Counted from the first letter of the stretch, positions 7,837-17,380 are shown. The stretch is 64,000 nucleotides of DNA from Flavobacterium sp. (GCA_027484725.1 JAIXSK010000028.1:62001-126000); one strand, 5' to 3'. Notes: generated by a model from the sequence alone, not told the origin. Made by a program: numbers and translations.

Positions 7837-8937
7837 ATGAGAATATTTAAATACATTATTTTGTTGGCTCTATTGGCCTTGTTTGCCACCACTGTTTATG
7901 TAGCTACATTGAAATCAGATTTTGAAACTCATACGAGCATAATTTTAAAATCACCAAGAACCACTTTGTTTAATTATGTAAATGATTATCGCAATTGGGA
8001 GACCTTTGCCTCTTGGAAAAAAACACAACCAAACACCCAATTTGAATATGCTAAAAATACAGTAGGTGTTCATGGTTCGTGCAGTTGGAAAGGTTCTGAA
8101 CAAGAAGGAAATATTAAAACTTTATCCGTTAAAACATCAGAATTTATGGTCCATAAAATTGATTACAACGGAGCTGAAGCCAACGGAAAAATGACGTTCA
8201 AAGATACTTTAGGCGGAACAAAAATCACTTGGGATTTAAAGGGAAAAATGAGTTTTGGATACAAAATATATGGTTTGCTCAGAGGTGGCCCTATTCATCT
8301 AATAGAACAAATTCAAAAACAAAGTTTGGCCAATTTAGATAAAACAATAGCCTATGAAATCAATACCTACAACATCAAAGTAGCGGGCGTAGTCAAAAAA
8401 ACCGGAACCTTTTACATCAAACAAACCATCAACAGTGAAATCAGTAAAATCCCCTATAATCTGAGGATTTTAATTCCCAGAATGGTTAATTTTTTTGAGA
8501 AGAACAAACTTAAATCAAACGGTTATCCATTTGTTATTTATCACACTTATGATGTTACGCGCGGAACAAGCAAATTATCGGTCTGTATGCCCATTGACAA
8601 AGAAATTTTTATTAGTGAAGGCAGCGATATGTCAACGGGCTTGCTTTATCCTTTTCAAGCAGTAAAAACAACTTTAACCGGAGATTATTCACACACACGC
8701 GAAGCTTGGGGAAAAACCAGAGCCTATTTAACCAAAAATCATTTATCTGAAAATGTAGGAGGAACACAAATTGAAGTGTACCGAAAAAATATGATGCAAG
8801 TGGCCAATCCGTCGAAATGGATAACGGATATTTATATTCCGGTTGGAGTTTCTCAAGTTGCTTCTGTCTCTAAACAAGTAGTTACCCAACCTTCAAACAA
8901 TGAACCGCATCAAGACACAGAAACAGAAAATCCATAA
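7837..8937 (+). CDS. SRPBCC-domain protein with C-terminal GyrI-like effector-binding domain
   Basis: 366-aa protein. One N-terminal membrane segment (residues 5-24) anchors it, then a SRPBCC/polyketide-cyclase-like ligand-binding domain (about 30-170, including VNDYRNWETFASWK and a TWDLKGKMSFGYK region), then a GyrI/AraC effector-binding-like domain (about 180-340, with GYPFVIYHTYD and a FQAVKTTLTGDY segment). Both folds bind small hydrophobic ligands, so a ligand-sensing or lipid-handling role is inferred. The tail after about residue 345 is low complexity. It precedes the ECF sigma operon by 60 nt and may or may not belong to it. Confidence 0.72.
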   Translation: MRIFKYIILLALLALFATTVYVATLKSDFETHTSIILKSPRTTLFNYVNDYRNWETFASWKKTQPNTQFEYAKNTVGVHGSCSWKGSEQEGNIKTLSVKTSEFMVHKIDYNGAEANGKMTFKDTLGGTKITWDLKGKMSFGYKIYGLLRGGPIHLIEQIQKQSLANLDKTIAYEINTYNIKVAGVVKKTGTFYIKQTINSEISKIPYNLRILIPRMVNFFEKNKLKSNGYPFVIYHTYDVTRGTSKLSVCMPIDKEIFISEGSDMSTGLLYPFQAVKTTLTGDYSHTREAWGKTRAYLTKNHLSENVGGTQIEVYRKNMMQVANPSKWITDIYIPVGVSQVASVSKQVVTQPSNNEPHQDTETENP

Positions 8938-8997
8938 TTTTTTTGGTTTCTGATTTAAACCATTTCCTCGTTTTGAATTCCAATCGCAAAAAAACAT

Positions 8998-9537
8998 TTG
9001 GAAGAACAAGCCTTTATAGCACAATTATTAAATCCTGACACGCAAAACACCGCGTTTCAGAAACTTATTAACGACTATCAACGGCCTTTATATCACCACA
9101 TTCGCAACATCGTTTTAGATCATGACGATACTGATGATGTGCTTCAAAATACTTTTATTAAAGTTTTTCGGCATTTGCACAACTTTAAGGGCGAGAGCAA
9201 ATTGTTTTCTTGGGTTTATCGAATTGCTACGAATGAGGCCATCACTTTTATCAACCAAAAAGCCAAACGCCGAGGGGTTAACATTGATGAACTGCAAAGT
9301 TCATTTACAGGACAATTAAAAGCAGATATACATTTTGACGGTAATGAAGCACAGATAAAACTACACAAAGCCATTGCATTACTCCCACAAAAACAACAAT
9401 TGGTTTTTAAAATGAGGTACTTTGAAGAAATTAAATATGAAGATATGTCAGAGATTTTAGAGACTTCCGTAGGGGCTTTGAAAGCTTCATATCATCACGC
9501 AGTGAAAAAAATTGAAAATTATCTCTCAGAAAATTAA
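8998..9537 (+). CDS. ECF RNA polymerase sigma factor
   Basis: 179-aa sigma-70 family protein with region 2 (residues 15-85, including DTDDVLQNTFIKVFRHL and ESKLFSWVYRIATNEA) and region 4 (120-175, LPQKQQLVFKMRYFEEIKY with a helix-turn-helix). The start is a TTG, since no ATG lies in frame before region 2. It heads a set of same-strand genes: a one-pass membrane protein placed like an anti-sigma factor, a LTxxQ-like periplasmic protein and a secreted low-complexity protein, the usual make-up of an envelope-stress regulon. Confidence 0.88.
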   Translation: MEEQAFIAQLLNPDTQNTAFQKLINDYQRPLYHHIRNIVLDHDDTDDVLQNTFIKVFRHLHNFKGESKLFSWVYRIATNEAITFINQKAKRRGVNIDELQSSFTGQLKADIHFDGNEAQIKLHKAIALLPQKQQLVFKMRYFEEIKYEDMSEILETSVGALKASYHHAVKKIENYLSEN

Positions 9538-9567
9538 ACCTAAAATAAACCCAAAAGTCATAGTCAT

Positions 9568-9981
9568 ATGAAAACTTTCAAGTTAGACGAAATAGAAAAA
9601 ATCAAAACAGGCTTTAAAGAACCTGAAGGCTATTTTGATGATTTTGCTCTGCGTTTACAACAAAAAATAGAGTTGTCAAAACCAAAGAGAAAAAGATATC
9701 TTAGCATAAATCAACGCAGAGTGATATATATAGCTGCTATTTTCATTATTGCATTTGGAGTAGCTTTCATACAATATTCAAAAGCGCCCAATTATGCTGC
9801 ATCTAATGAAATTATTGAAAATTATCTGGCGGCAAACAGCCATCTCACCGATGAAGATTGGGCCAATTTACTGGACGAAAATGATATTCAAAAAATAGAA
9901 GTCAAGATGAATTTGAACAATCAAGAAATTGAAGATATTTTGGCTTCTGAAGAAAACTTTGAAAAATACATTACTGATTAA
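9568..9981 (+). CDS. putative anti-sigma factor, single-pass membrane protein
   Basis: 137-aa protein: a cytoplasmic N-terminus (residues 1-48) with the FKEPEGYFDDFALRLQQKI segment, one transmembrane helix (about 51-68, VIYIAAIFIIAFGVAF) and an acidic outside domain (LTDEDWANLLDEND). It has no zinc-binding HxxxCxxC motif. Position immediately after the sigma gene and topology suggest a membrane-bound regulator of that sigma factor; this is inference from context. Confidence 0.7.
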   Translation: MKTFKLDEIEKIKTGFKEPEGYFDDFALRLQQKIELSKPKRKRYLSINQRRVIYIAAIFIIAFGVAFIQYSKAPNYAASNEIIENYLAANSHLTDEDWANLLDENDIQKIEVKMNLNNQEIEDILASEENFEKYITD

Positions 9982-9997
9982 TTTATAAAGAAAACTT

Positions 9998-10447
9998 ATG
10001 AAAAAGTATATTTCCCTAACTGCCTTATTCTTCTGTATATCTTTTGCTGGTGCACAACCAATTGTGAAACAGAAAAAAGAACAAATAAAAGCGCTCAAGG
10101 TAGCCTTTATTACTGAAGAATTACAACTGAGCCCTGAAGAAGCTTCAAGGTTTTGGCCATTATACAATGCTTATGAAGACAAAAGAAAGGAAAATAAAAA
10201 AGAAAAGGTAAAAGGTTATCTCAATAGAATGGATGAATCGAGTATCAGCAACCTTTCTGAAAAAGAAGCAACTGCCATGCTCACACAAATGGAAGCCGCT
10301 GAAGAAGAAGTTTTTCAAGCTCGAAAAAAATTTATTGCCAGTTTAAAAGGTATTATTCCGGCGGTAAAAATTATTAAACTCAAACAAGCCGAAGAAGGTT
10401 TCAATCGCAAGCTACTCCAGCAATACAAAGAAAAAATCCGCAATTAA
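9998..10447 (+). CDS. periplasmic LTxxQ/Spy-like stress sensor
   Basis: 149-aa secreted protein with a signal peptide (residues 1-19, ending SFAGAQ). The mature part is a charged coiled-coil-like helix bundle with LQLSPEEASRFWPLYNAYE (about 44-62) and a Lys/Glu-rich C-terminus, typical of the small periplasmic sensors and chaperones (Spy/CpxP-like) found beside ECF sigma genes in Bacteroidota. Probably buffers or senses misfolded protein or metal stress upstream of the sigma/anti-sigma pair. Confidence 0.7.
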   Translation: MKKYISLTALFFCISFAGAQPIVKQKKEQIKALKVAFITEELQLSPEEASRFWPLYNAYEDKRKENKKEKVKGYLNRMDESSISNLSEKEATAMLTQMEAAEEEVFQARKKFIASLKGIIPAVKIIKLKQAEEGFNRKLLQQYKEKIRN

Positions 10448-10566
10448 CATTTTTTTAATTCAGCGCAACAATTCATTTCGTGCTTGATGGCATAGTAATT
10501 GAAACCGGGCTGTAAAGATGCTGATATCATAGCAAATGAAACATTTATCAACCAAATGAGTAACTT

Positions 10567-11646
10567 ATGAAAACGATGCTTACCTCTGCCCTTTGTATAT
10601 TTTTGACTGGCTCATTGTTTGCCCAAGACAAAACTATAGTTAATGCCAAAAGCACTGAAATTAGTGATAATCTAGATTTGAGAGCTTTGGCATCTGTATT
10701 CGGAGATTCAAAAAATCTAGAAGATTTTGAACAGAGAATCAATGATCCAAATGCGCAAATTTCTAATTTAGACCTAAATGAAGACAACCAAGTAGACTAC
10801 CTCAGAGTAGTTGAATCTGTTGAAGCAAATACGCACTTAGTTGTTATTCAGTCGGTTTTAGGAAAAGACAACTACCAAGACGTAGCTACAATTGAAGTTG
10901 AAAAAGACAACAACAATCAAGTTCAAGTACAAGTTGTAGGCGATGTTTATATGTACGGTCCGAATTATATTTACGAACCGGTATATGTTCATACTCCTGT
11001 TATTTATACCACTTTCTGGGCTCCGGTTTATCAACCTTATGTATCAGTATGGTATTGGGGCTACTATCCAAAATTTTATGTAGCATGGAATCCGTGGCCC
11101 GTTTTTAGATACAGAAATCATATTGGTCGCCACATTAATTTTTACAACCACTACAATTACGTAAGTGTTCGTAAATGCAATAGAGCGGTTGCATTGCATC
11201 AACCAATCAGAGGCAACTATTGTGAAAGAACTTACCCAACGCGCGCTTTCAGCTACAGAAATCACAACTATCGCAACAGATATGAATTAGACCAGACCCG
11301 CAACGTTAAATATGCTCAACCGCGAACAGATATTGCCTACAATTCATCGGGGCGGAATATGACCAGAAATTATAATAGTACATCAACGAGAACTGACCAT
11401 AGAAGCAAATCTGAATCAAATTCAGAAAACAGAAATAATGGATATCAATCAGGATCAAGAACTGAAAACACAACCAGAGCCAAAAACTCTGAATACAAAC
11501 CAACTCGAGGCAGGGATTATCAAACTTCCTCCCCCAGAAATCACGATCGAGGTCAAATTGAATCAACAAATAAATCTCAAGAAGCTAGAGCTTCCCGAGG
11601 AAATGAAAGCTCTGGACGTTCCCCTGAAAGAGGCAGAAGAAGATAA
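10567..11646 (+). CDS. secreted low-complexity Tyr/Asn/Arg-rich protein
   Basis: 359-aa exported protein (signal peptide 1-19, ending SLFAQ). Residues 30-120 form a folded acidic region (DLNEDNQVDYLRVVE, ATIEVEKDNNNQVQVQVVGD), residues 125-180 are very rich in Tyr, Trp and Pro (PNYIYEPVYVHTP), and the rest is a basic Asn/Ser/Arg tail ending GRSPERGRRR. Similar proteins follow ECF sigma operons in flavobacteria as I recall, but the function is unknown. It is followed by a good terminator, so it closes this transcription unit. Confidence 0.75.
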   Translation: MKTMLTSALCIFLTGSLFAQDKTIVNAKSTEISDNLDLRALASVFGDSKNLEDFEQRINDPNAQISNLDLNEDNQVDYLRVVESVEANTHLVVIQSVLGKDNYQDVATIEVEKDNNNQVQVQVVGDVYMYGPNYIYEPVYVHTPVIYTTFWAPVYQPYVSVWYWGYYPKFYVAWNPWPVFRYRNHIGRHINFYNHYNYVSVRKCNRAVALHQPIRGNYCERTYPTRAFSYRNHNYRNRYELDQTRNVKYAQPRTDIAYNSSGRNMTRNYNSTSTRTDHRSKSESNSENRNNGYQSGSRTENTTRAKNSEYKPTRGRDYQTSSPRNHDRGQIESTNKSQEARASRGNESSGRSPERGRRR

Positions 11647-11657
11647 ATAAATCAAGA

Positions 11658-11681
11658 AGCATCCAAACGGATGCTTTTTTT
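11658..11681 (+). terminator. intrinsic terminator
   Basis: AGCATCC (11658-11664) and GGATGCT (11669-11675) form a perfect stem with a 4-nt loop and a T tract. Confidence 0.88.
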
Positions 11682-11754
11682 ATGACACAAAATTTAGATT
11701 TCTACGAGCTATTAAAAAAACTGCTTTTATTGCATCAAATTGTCTGTAATGTAG

Positions 11755-11762
11755 TAAATTTG
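11755..11762 (+). promoter_or_regulatory. -7 box TAAATTTG for kup
   Basis: TAAATTTG matches TAnnTTTG, 24 nt before the kup ATG. No convincing -33 element. Confidence 0.45.
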
Positions 11763-11785
11763 CTCACTTTTTTTAACTTTTTTTT

Positions 11786-13762
11786 ATGAGCTCGCAACAT
11801 CATGGACTTCACAGCAAGCTTACTTTAGGCGGATTATTGATTTCATTAGGAATCATTTACGGTGACATCGGAACTTCGCCTTTATATGTGATGAAAGCCA
11901 TCCTCGGACTCGATTTCGCCATCAGCAAAGATTTAGTATTGGGCGGAATCTCATTGGTTTTTTGGACGCTAACACTTCAGACAACCCTCAAATATGTGCT
12001 CATTACACTCAGCGCAGACAACAACGGCGAAGGCGGAATTTTTGCTCTTTATGCCTTAGTCAAACGAACAAAAATCAAATGGCTTATTATTCCGGCCATT
12101 ATTGGAGGTAGTGCGCTTTTAGCCGACGGAATCATTACGCCACCTATTTCGGTGTCATCTGCCGTTGAAGGGATTCAAACATTTTATCCACAAATCAATA
12201 CCATTCCAATTGTCATTACCATTTTGGTGGTTCTATTTACCATTCAACAATTTGGAACCAAGCTGGTTGGTAAATTTTTTGCCCCTATTATGTTGCTGTG
12301 GTTTTTGATGTTGGGCGTTTTAGGTTTGATTCAAATTATTGGTAATCCTGAAGTAATTAAAGCTATAAACCCATATTATGCCTACAAAATTCTCATTGCC
12401 GACCACGGGGTCAATCCGGACGGTTTTTTTATTTTAGGCTTTGTTTTCCTTTGTACTACCGGAGCCGAAGCATTGTATTCAGATATGGGGCACTGCGGTC
12501 GAAAAAACATCCGCATTAGTTGGTTATTTGTTAAAACCACCTTGATTTTAAACTACTTCGGGCAAGCTGCTTTTCTCATTAATCACGAAGGGCAAACCTT
12601 GCGCAGTCTAGGAGGTTCTAATGCCAATCCGTTTTATTTATCCATGGCCAGCTGGTTTCAACCCGTTGGAATCGTCATTGCAACCTTAGCCGCGGTAATT
12701 GCTTCTCAAGCTTTGATCAGCGGTTCATTCACCTTGATCAATGAAGCCATGCGTTTGAATTTCTGGCCCAAAGTCAAAATCAAATATCCAACAGAACTCA
12801 AAGGACAGCTCTACATTCCGTCCATCAACTGGTTATTGCTATTGGGGTGTATTTGGATTGTATTGCATTTTGAAGAATCAAGTAATATGGAACACGCTTA
12901 TGGTTTGGCCATCATTCTCTGTATGATTATGACCACCATTTTGCTCAACTTCTATCTGATTATTAAAAGGGTTCAATGGTATATTTTATTGCCGCTCATC
13001 GGCGCTTATCTAGTCATTGAATTCAGTTTTTTTGTAGCCAACATTACCAAATTTGCTGACGGAGGTTACGTAACACTTATCATTGCCATTGTTTTGATAT
13101 CCATCATGACCACCTGGTATATGGCCAAACAAATTAGTAAAAATTATACCCGTTTTGTCAAAATAGAAAACTACAAAAAGGTTTTGGCTGAACTCAGTGT
13201 CGATTTGTCGATTCCAAAATACGCAACGCATTTGGTGTATATGACCAATGCCGGCAGAACCGACGAAATTGAAGAAAAAGTCATGTATTCAATTTTGCAA
13301 AAGCGTCCCAAAAGAGCCGACATTTATTGGTTTGTACACGTGAACATTCTCAACGAACCCTACAGAACCGAATACAAAGTAACTGAAATCATCAAAGACG
13401 ATTTGTTTAGAATTGACTTCAATTTGGGCTTCCGCGAACCCACCAAAATCAATTTGATGTTCAAAGAAGTTTTAAAAGATATGGTAAAAAATGGTGAAGT
13501 TGACGTCACCAGCCGTTATGAATCGCTCAACAAAAACAACATTTTAGGCGACTTTAAATTTATGTTGTCTGAGAAGTTTCTATCCAATGACAGTGACCTC
13601 ATGTGGCATGAAAAGGTCATTATGAACACCTACTTTGTCATTAAGAAATTCAGTCTTTCTGAAGAAAACGGATTCGGCCTCGACAGCAGTTCTGTGAAAA
13701 TTGAAAAATTCCCAATGGTACTGCATCCGCCTGAAAAAATCTGCCTTACCCGAATCAACTAA
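11786..13762 (+). CDS. kup: Kup-type low-affinity potassium uptake protein
   Basis: Inner-membrane K+/H+ symporter of the KUP/HAK/KT family, 658 aa as usual. The N-terminal signature GIIYGDIGTSPLYVMKA (residues about 22-38) is diagnostic; about twelve membrane helices follow to residue 450, then a cytoplasmic C-terminal domain of 200 residues. GGIFALYALV and the ALIAGS-like ALISGSFTLINEAMRL segment are also present. It starts a run of same-strand genes but is separated by only 14 nt from an RNA methyltransferase gene, suggesting co-transcription. Confidence 0.92.
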   Translation: MSSQHHGLHSKLTLGGLLISLGIIYGDIGTSPLYVMKAILGLDFAISKDLVLGGISLVFWTLTLQTTLKYVLITLSADNNGEGGIFALYALVKRTKIKWLIIPAIIGGSALLADGIITPPISVSSAVEGIQTFYPQINTIPIVITILVVLFTIQQFGTKLVGKFFAPIMLLWFLMLGVLGLIQIIGNPEVIKAINPYYAYKILIADHGVNPDGFFILGFVFLCTTGAEALYSDMGHCGRKNIRISWLFVKTTLILNYFGQAAFLINHEGQTLRSLGGSNANPFYLSMASWFQPVGIVIATLAAVIASQALISGSFTLINEAMRLNFWPKVKIKYPTELKGQLYIPSINWLLLLGCIWIVLHFEESSNMEHAYGLAIILCMIMTTILLNFYLIIKRVQWYILLPLIGAYLVIEFSFFVANITKFADGGYVTLIIAIVLISIMTTWYMAKQISKNYTRFVKIENYKKVLAELSVDLSIPKYATHLVYMTNAGRTDEIEEKVMYSILQKRPKRADIYWFVHVNILNEPYRTEYKVTEIIKDDLFRIDFNLGFREPTKINLMFKEVLKDMVKNGEVDVTSRYESLNKNNILGDFKFMLSEKFLSNDSDLMWHEKVIMNTYFVIKKFSLSEENGFGLDSSSVKIEKFPMVLHPPEKICLTRIN

Positions 13763-13776
13763 GGCACAAAAACAAT

Positions 13777-14994
13777 ATGAGATTACACCGAAATTTAGTT
13801 TATACCACCATTGACTCGCTCAACAGCATTTTCAATGAAGGCGAATATGCCGACAAAGTAGTGGCCAGAGCGCTTAAAAAAGACAAACGTTGGGGCAGTT
13901 CTGACCGCAAATTTGTGGCCGAAACCATCTATGAAATTGTTCGTTGGAAAAGACTCTACGCTGAAATTGCCGAAGTCAAAGAACCTTATGATCGAGATAA
14001 TCTATGGCGTATGTTTGCGGTTTGGGCGGTGCTCAGAGGCTACCCTATTCCTGATTGGAACCAACTACAAGGAACACCCGAGCGCAAAATCAAAGGACGT
14101 TTTGATGAACTCTCAAAAATCAGAGTCTACCGCGAATCTATTCCGGATTGGATGGATCAAATAGGCGCTGCTGAACTAGGCGAAGAAGTGTGGTCGAGAG
14201 AAATTGCTGCCCAAAATCAAACCGCCAAAGTCATCCTCAGAACCAACACGCTCAAAACAACCAAAGAAAAGTTGCGCGCCATTTTGATGGACAACAACAT
14301 TGAAACCGAATATTTACCCAACCAGGCAAATGCACTCGTTTTAAAAGAACGCGCCAATGTTTTTTTAACCGATGCATTCAAAGAAGGATTGTTTGAAGTT
14401 CAAGATGCCAGCTCGCAATTGGTAGCGCCTCTACTTGATGTACAACCGGGTATGCGCGTGGTCGATGCCTGTGCCGGTGCCGGAGGAAAAACACTGCACA
14501 TTGCATCACTCATGCAAAACAAAGGGCAACTCATTGCCATGGATTTGTATGAAAGTAAACTCAAACAACTCAAGTTACGCGCCAAACGCAATGGGGCTTT
14601 CAACATAGAATACCGAATTATTGATTCAACCAAAGTCATTAAAAAACTACAAGAAAAAGCAGATCGCGTGCTCATTGATGCACCCTGCAGCGGACTCGGT
14701 GTACTCAAACGCAACCCCGATTCTAAATGGAAGCTGCAACCCGAATTCATTGACAACATCCGCAAAATACAAGCAGAAATTTTAGAGAGTTATTCACGCA
14801 TGGTCAAACCCGGCGGAAAGTTGGTCTATGCTACTTGTTCTGTCTTACCCTCTGAAAATCAGGAACAAATTAAGCACTTCTTAACAACAGACAACGGTAA
14901 AAAATTTACCTTTGTTCAAGATTCTAAAATTCTGGCCTCAGAATCAGGCTTTGACGGATTCTATATGGCACTTTTAGAAAGAAAAAACGATTAA
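13777..14994 (+). CDS. RsmB/NOP-type RNA m5C methyltransferase
   Basis: 405-aa SAM-dependent rRNA (cytosine-5) methyltransferase. An N-terminal NusB-like/RNA-binding region (residues 1-150) precedes the catalytic domain. Visible motifs: VVDACAGAGGKTLHIAS (SAM motif I), LIDAPCSGLGVLKRNPDSKW with the PCSG loop, and YATCSVLPSENQEQI with the nucleophilic TCS cysteine. Both catalytic cysteines of this family are therefore present. The target (16S C967 or another site) cannot be read from the sequence. It follows kup by 14 nt. Confidence 0.88.
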   Translation: MRLHRNLVYTTIDSLNSIFNEGEYADKVVARALKKDKRWGSSDRKFVAETIYEIVRWKRLYAEIAEVKEPYDRDNLWRMFAVWAVLRGYPIPDWNQLQGTPERKIKGRFDELSKIRVYRESIPDWMDQIGAAELGEEVWSREIAAQNQTAKVILRTNTLKTTKEKLRAILMDNNIETEYLPNQANALVLKERANVFLTDAFKEGLFEVQDASSQLVAPLLDVQPGMRVVDACAGAGGKTLHIASLMQNKGQLIAMDLYESKLKQLKLRAKRNGAFNIEYRIIDSTKVIKKLQEKADRVLIDAPCSGLGVLKRNPDSKWKLQPEFIDNIRKIQAEILESYSRMVKPGGKLVYATCSVLPSENQEQIKHFLTTDNGKKFTFVQDSKILASESGFDGFYMALLERKND

Positions 14995-15007
14995 CACCAA
15001 AACTACC

Positions 15008-16147
15008 ATGAATAAATTATTCACGCTTTTATGCGTATTATGTGTTACTGTGGCTTTAGCCCAACCCCCCGCAGGCTATTACAACACCGCTACCGGAACC
15101 GGTTACACCCTTAAAAACCAACTTTTTAACATCATAAAAAACCATACGGATCGCGGCTACGATGGGCTTTGGACCATCTATGGTTTGTCTGACCGCGATC
15201 GGTTTTATGAAAACGACAATACCATTTTAGATGTTTATTCTGAGGTAGCCGCCGGAGCTGACCCTTATAATTTCACTTATTCAAGCAGTCAATGCGGAAC
15301 CTACACGGTTGAAGGCAACTGCTACAACCGCGAGCATGTGGTTCCACAAAGTTATTTCGGAAGTCAAGCTACCCCTATGTATTCTGATGCACATTTTGTT
15401 TTGCCTACCGACGGAAAAGTAAACGCTTGGCGCGATGACCACCCCTACGGAGTTGTTGCAGGCGCTACAACCAACCCTTGTAATACCGGTGCTACCAACA
15501 ATCCGTGCAATACCCAAAACGGTTCAAAACTCGGAAACAATTTAAATTCAGGCTATTCGGCCGGATATAGTCAAAAAGTATTCGAGCCCATTGATGAATT
15601 CAAAGGCGATATTGCACGTTGTATTTTTTACTTTGTGACACGCTATGAAGATAAATTGGTTGACTTTTACAACACCACCGCTTCAGAAGCCAAAGTTATG
15701 TTTGACGGAACCAGCGATCATGCTTTATCCAATACTTTTTTGAATATTTTACTCACTTGGAATGCACAAGATCCGGTGAGTGCGCGTGAAACCTACCGCA
15801 ACAATGTTTTAGGCGGAGCTGCTCGTCAAGGCAACCGAAATCCGTTTATAGACAACAGCAACTATGCAACCCAAATTTGGGGTGCCCCTTTGGCCAACCC
15901 AACTTTTGAGGCCATCCAAACGGTAGCCGTTTTTCCGAATCCAACCAACAACCACACCATGCAAGTAAGTTGTGCCGGAGCCATTGATCAAATTGAATTA
16001 TACAACCTTAATGGGCAAATCATCCAAGACATCAAACCCGAAATCAAAAACGAAATCTATACTTTAAATCAACTTTCCTCAGGGTTTTACCTCGTGAAAG
16101 TAACCTCTGAAGGTAAATCAATCATCAAAAAAATAGTTGTTCAATAA
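15008..16147 (+). CDS. secreted endonuclease I family nuclease with T9SS sorting domain
   Basis: 379-aa extracellular DNase. A signal peptide (1-19, ending VALAQ) precedes an endonuclease I (EndA/NucM) domain (about 25-290) with the beta-beta-alpha metal signature NREHVVPQSYF, HFVLPTDGKVNAWR and the FKGDIARCIFYFVTRY helix. Residues 300-379 form a T9SS type A sorting domain (VFPNPTNN ... GFYLVKVTSEGKSIIKKIVV). Probably scavenges phosphate and nucleosides from extracellular DNA. Its paralog follows directly, behind its own terminator and promoter. Confidence 0.9.
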   Translation: MNKLFTLLCVLCVTVALAQPPAGYYNTATGTGYTLKNQLFNIIKNHTDRGYDGLWTIYGLSDRDRFYENDNTILDVYSEVAAGADPYNFTYSSSQCGTYTVEGNCYNREHVVPQSYFGSQATPMYSDAHFVLPTDGKVNAWRDDHPYGVVAGATTNPCNTGATNNPCNTQNGSKLGNNLNSGYSAGYSQKVFEPIDEFKGDIARCIFYFVTRYEDKLVDFYNTTASEAKVMFDGTSDHALSNTFLNILLTWNAQDPVSARETYRNNVLGGAARQGNRNPFIDNSNYATQIWGAPLANPTFEAIQTVAVFPNPTNNHTMQVSCAGAIDQIELYNLNGQIIQDIKPEIKNEIYTLNQLSSGFYLVKVTSEGKSIIKKIVVQ

Positions 16148-16166
16148 CATCCGAAATAAATGAACC

Positions 16167-16193
16167 AAAAAGCCTCTGTAACAGAGGCTTTTT
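16167..16193 (+). terminator. intrinsic terminator between the two nuclease genes
   Basis: AAAAAGCCTCTG and CAGAGGCTTTTT form a perfect 12-bp stem with a 3-nt loop, ending in T residues. Confidence 0.9.
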
Positions 16194-16213
16194 TATTGCC
16201 CACAAGTTAAATA

Positions 16214-16245
16214 TTGGGCAATTGTCCAAAAAGTGTTTACATTTA
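16214..16245 (+). promoter_or_regulatory. palindrome TTGGGCAATTGTCCAA plus -7-like box TACATTTA
   Basis: A 16-bp near-perfect palindrome (16214-16229, one mismatched pair) lies directly upstream of TACATTTA (16238-16245), one base off TAnnTTTG, 20 nt before the second nuclease ATG. The palindrome sits where a -33 region would be, so it could be an operator. Inference only. Confidence 0.4.
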
Positions 16246-16264
16246 TACCCGCAAAATTAAAAAC

Positions 16265-17362
16265 ATGAAAAAAACCTTACTCACCGCGCTTTTATTCAGT
16301 TCAATCAGCAGCTGGAGCCAAGCCGGTGCCCCAGCAACCTACTACAACGGATTTGATTTTAACTTGACCGGTATGGCGCTCAAAAGTGCGCTGGCTACCA
16401 AAATTACTGATACCCACACGCACTTACTCACTTATGCCGAAGCAGAAAACGCCATTCGTTATACTGATTTAGACCCGGCTGACAATACCAACCAAAACAT
16501 TTTTTTAATTTATGGCTATAGTCCAGAGATTTGTCCGGTAGTTTCACCCGATAATACCGCACACCGCCGTCGTGACAAAGACGATGACGGAACCGGAGGT
16601 TGTCAATGGAACCGCGAGCACACCTTTGCCAAATCCCTCGGAAACCCTGATTTAGGAACCGATGGCCCGGGTTCAGATGTGCATCACTTACGTCCAGCCG
16701 ATGTAAGTCGGAATGATGCCCGAAGCAGCCGAAAATTTACCGATGGTTCCGGGAACTCAGGTATAGTGGGCGCTTATTGGTATCCGGGCGATGAATGGAA
16801 AGGCGACATTGCGCGCATGATGATGTATATGTATTTGCGCTACGGAACCCAATGTTTGCCTAAAAGTGTTGGAGTCGGAAACGTTTTGGCCATTGATGCC
16901 AACATGATTGATTTGTTCTTACAATGGAATGCCGATGATCCGGTTTCGGCTGTTGAAGACCGACGCAACACCTATTTGGGCAATGCCAACAACTTTTACG
17001 GTCAAGGCAACCGCAATCCGTTTATAGACAATCCGTATCTGGCCACGCGCATTTGGGGCGGACCTGCAGCTCAAAACCGTTGGCCCAATGTTTTCTTAGC
17101 CAATGAAACTTTTGACTGGTATTCACTTGTGAGCGTTTCACCCAACCCATCCAGCACCGGACAAATCAACATCAGCAGTCCAAAAGCGATAGATTCAATT
17201 CAAATTATTTCATTGAGCGGTCAAGTAGTTTCTGAAATTCAAAATCCAACTGCCACCACAACTGACCATCAATACACCTTAACGCAATTACCCAATGGTT
17301 TTTACTTGCTCAAACTCAATGTTGAAGATCAAGTCATCATCAAAAAAATAGCCGTTCAATAA
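16265..17362 (+). CDS. second secreted endonuclease I family nuclease with T9SS sorting domain
   Basis: 365-aa paralog of the preceding nuclease. The start is the ATG giving signal peptide MKKTLLTALLFSSISSWSQA; an upstream ATG 17 codons earlier would bury the signal peptide and overlaps the promoter. The catalytic signature is NREHTFAKSLGNP, followed by VHHLRPADVSRND and WKGDIARMMMYMYLRYG. Residues about 285-365 are a T9SS sorting domain (VSPNPSSTGQ ... GFYLLKLNVEDQVIIKKIAV). It is quite diverged from the first copy, so the two may differ in substrate or regulation. Confidence 0.88.
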   Translation: MKKTLLTALLFSSISSWSQAGAPATYYNGFDFNLTGMALKSALATKITDTHTHLLTYAEAENAIRYTDLDPADNTNQNIFLIYGYSPEICPVVSPDNTAHRRRDKDDDGTGGCQWNREHTFAKSLGNPDLGTDGPGSDVHHLRPADVSRNDARSSRKFTDGSGNSGIVGAYWYPGDEWKGDIARMMMYMYLRYGTQCLPKSVGVGNVLAIDANMIDLFLQWNADDPVSAVEDRRNTYLGNANNFYGQGNRNPFIDNPYLATRIWGGPAAQNRWPNVFLANETFDWYSLVSVSPNPSSTGQINISSPKAIDSIQIISLSGQVVSEIQNPTATTTDHQYTLTQLPNGFYLLKLNVEDQVIIKKIAVQ

Positions 17363-17380
17363 ACTGAATTGCACTGCATA

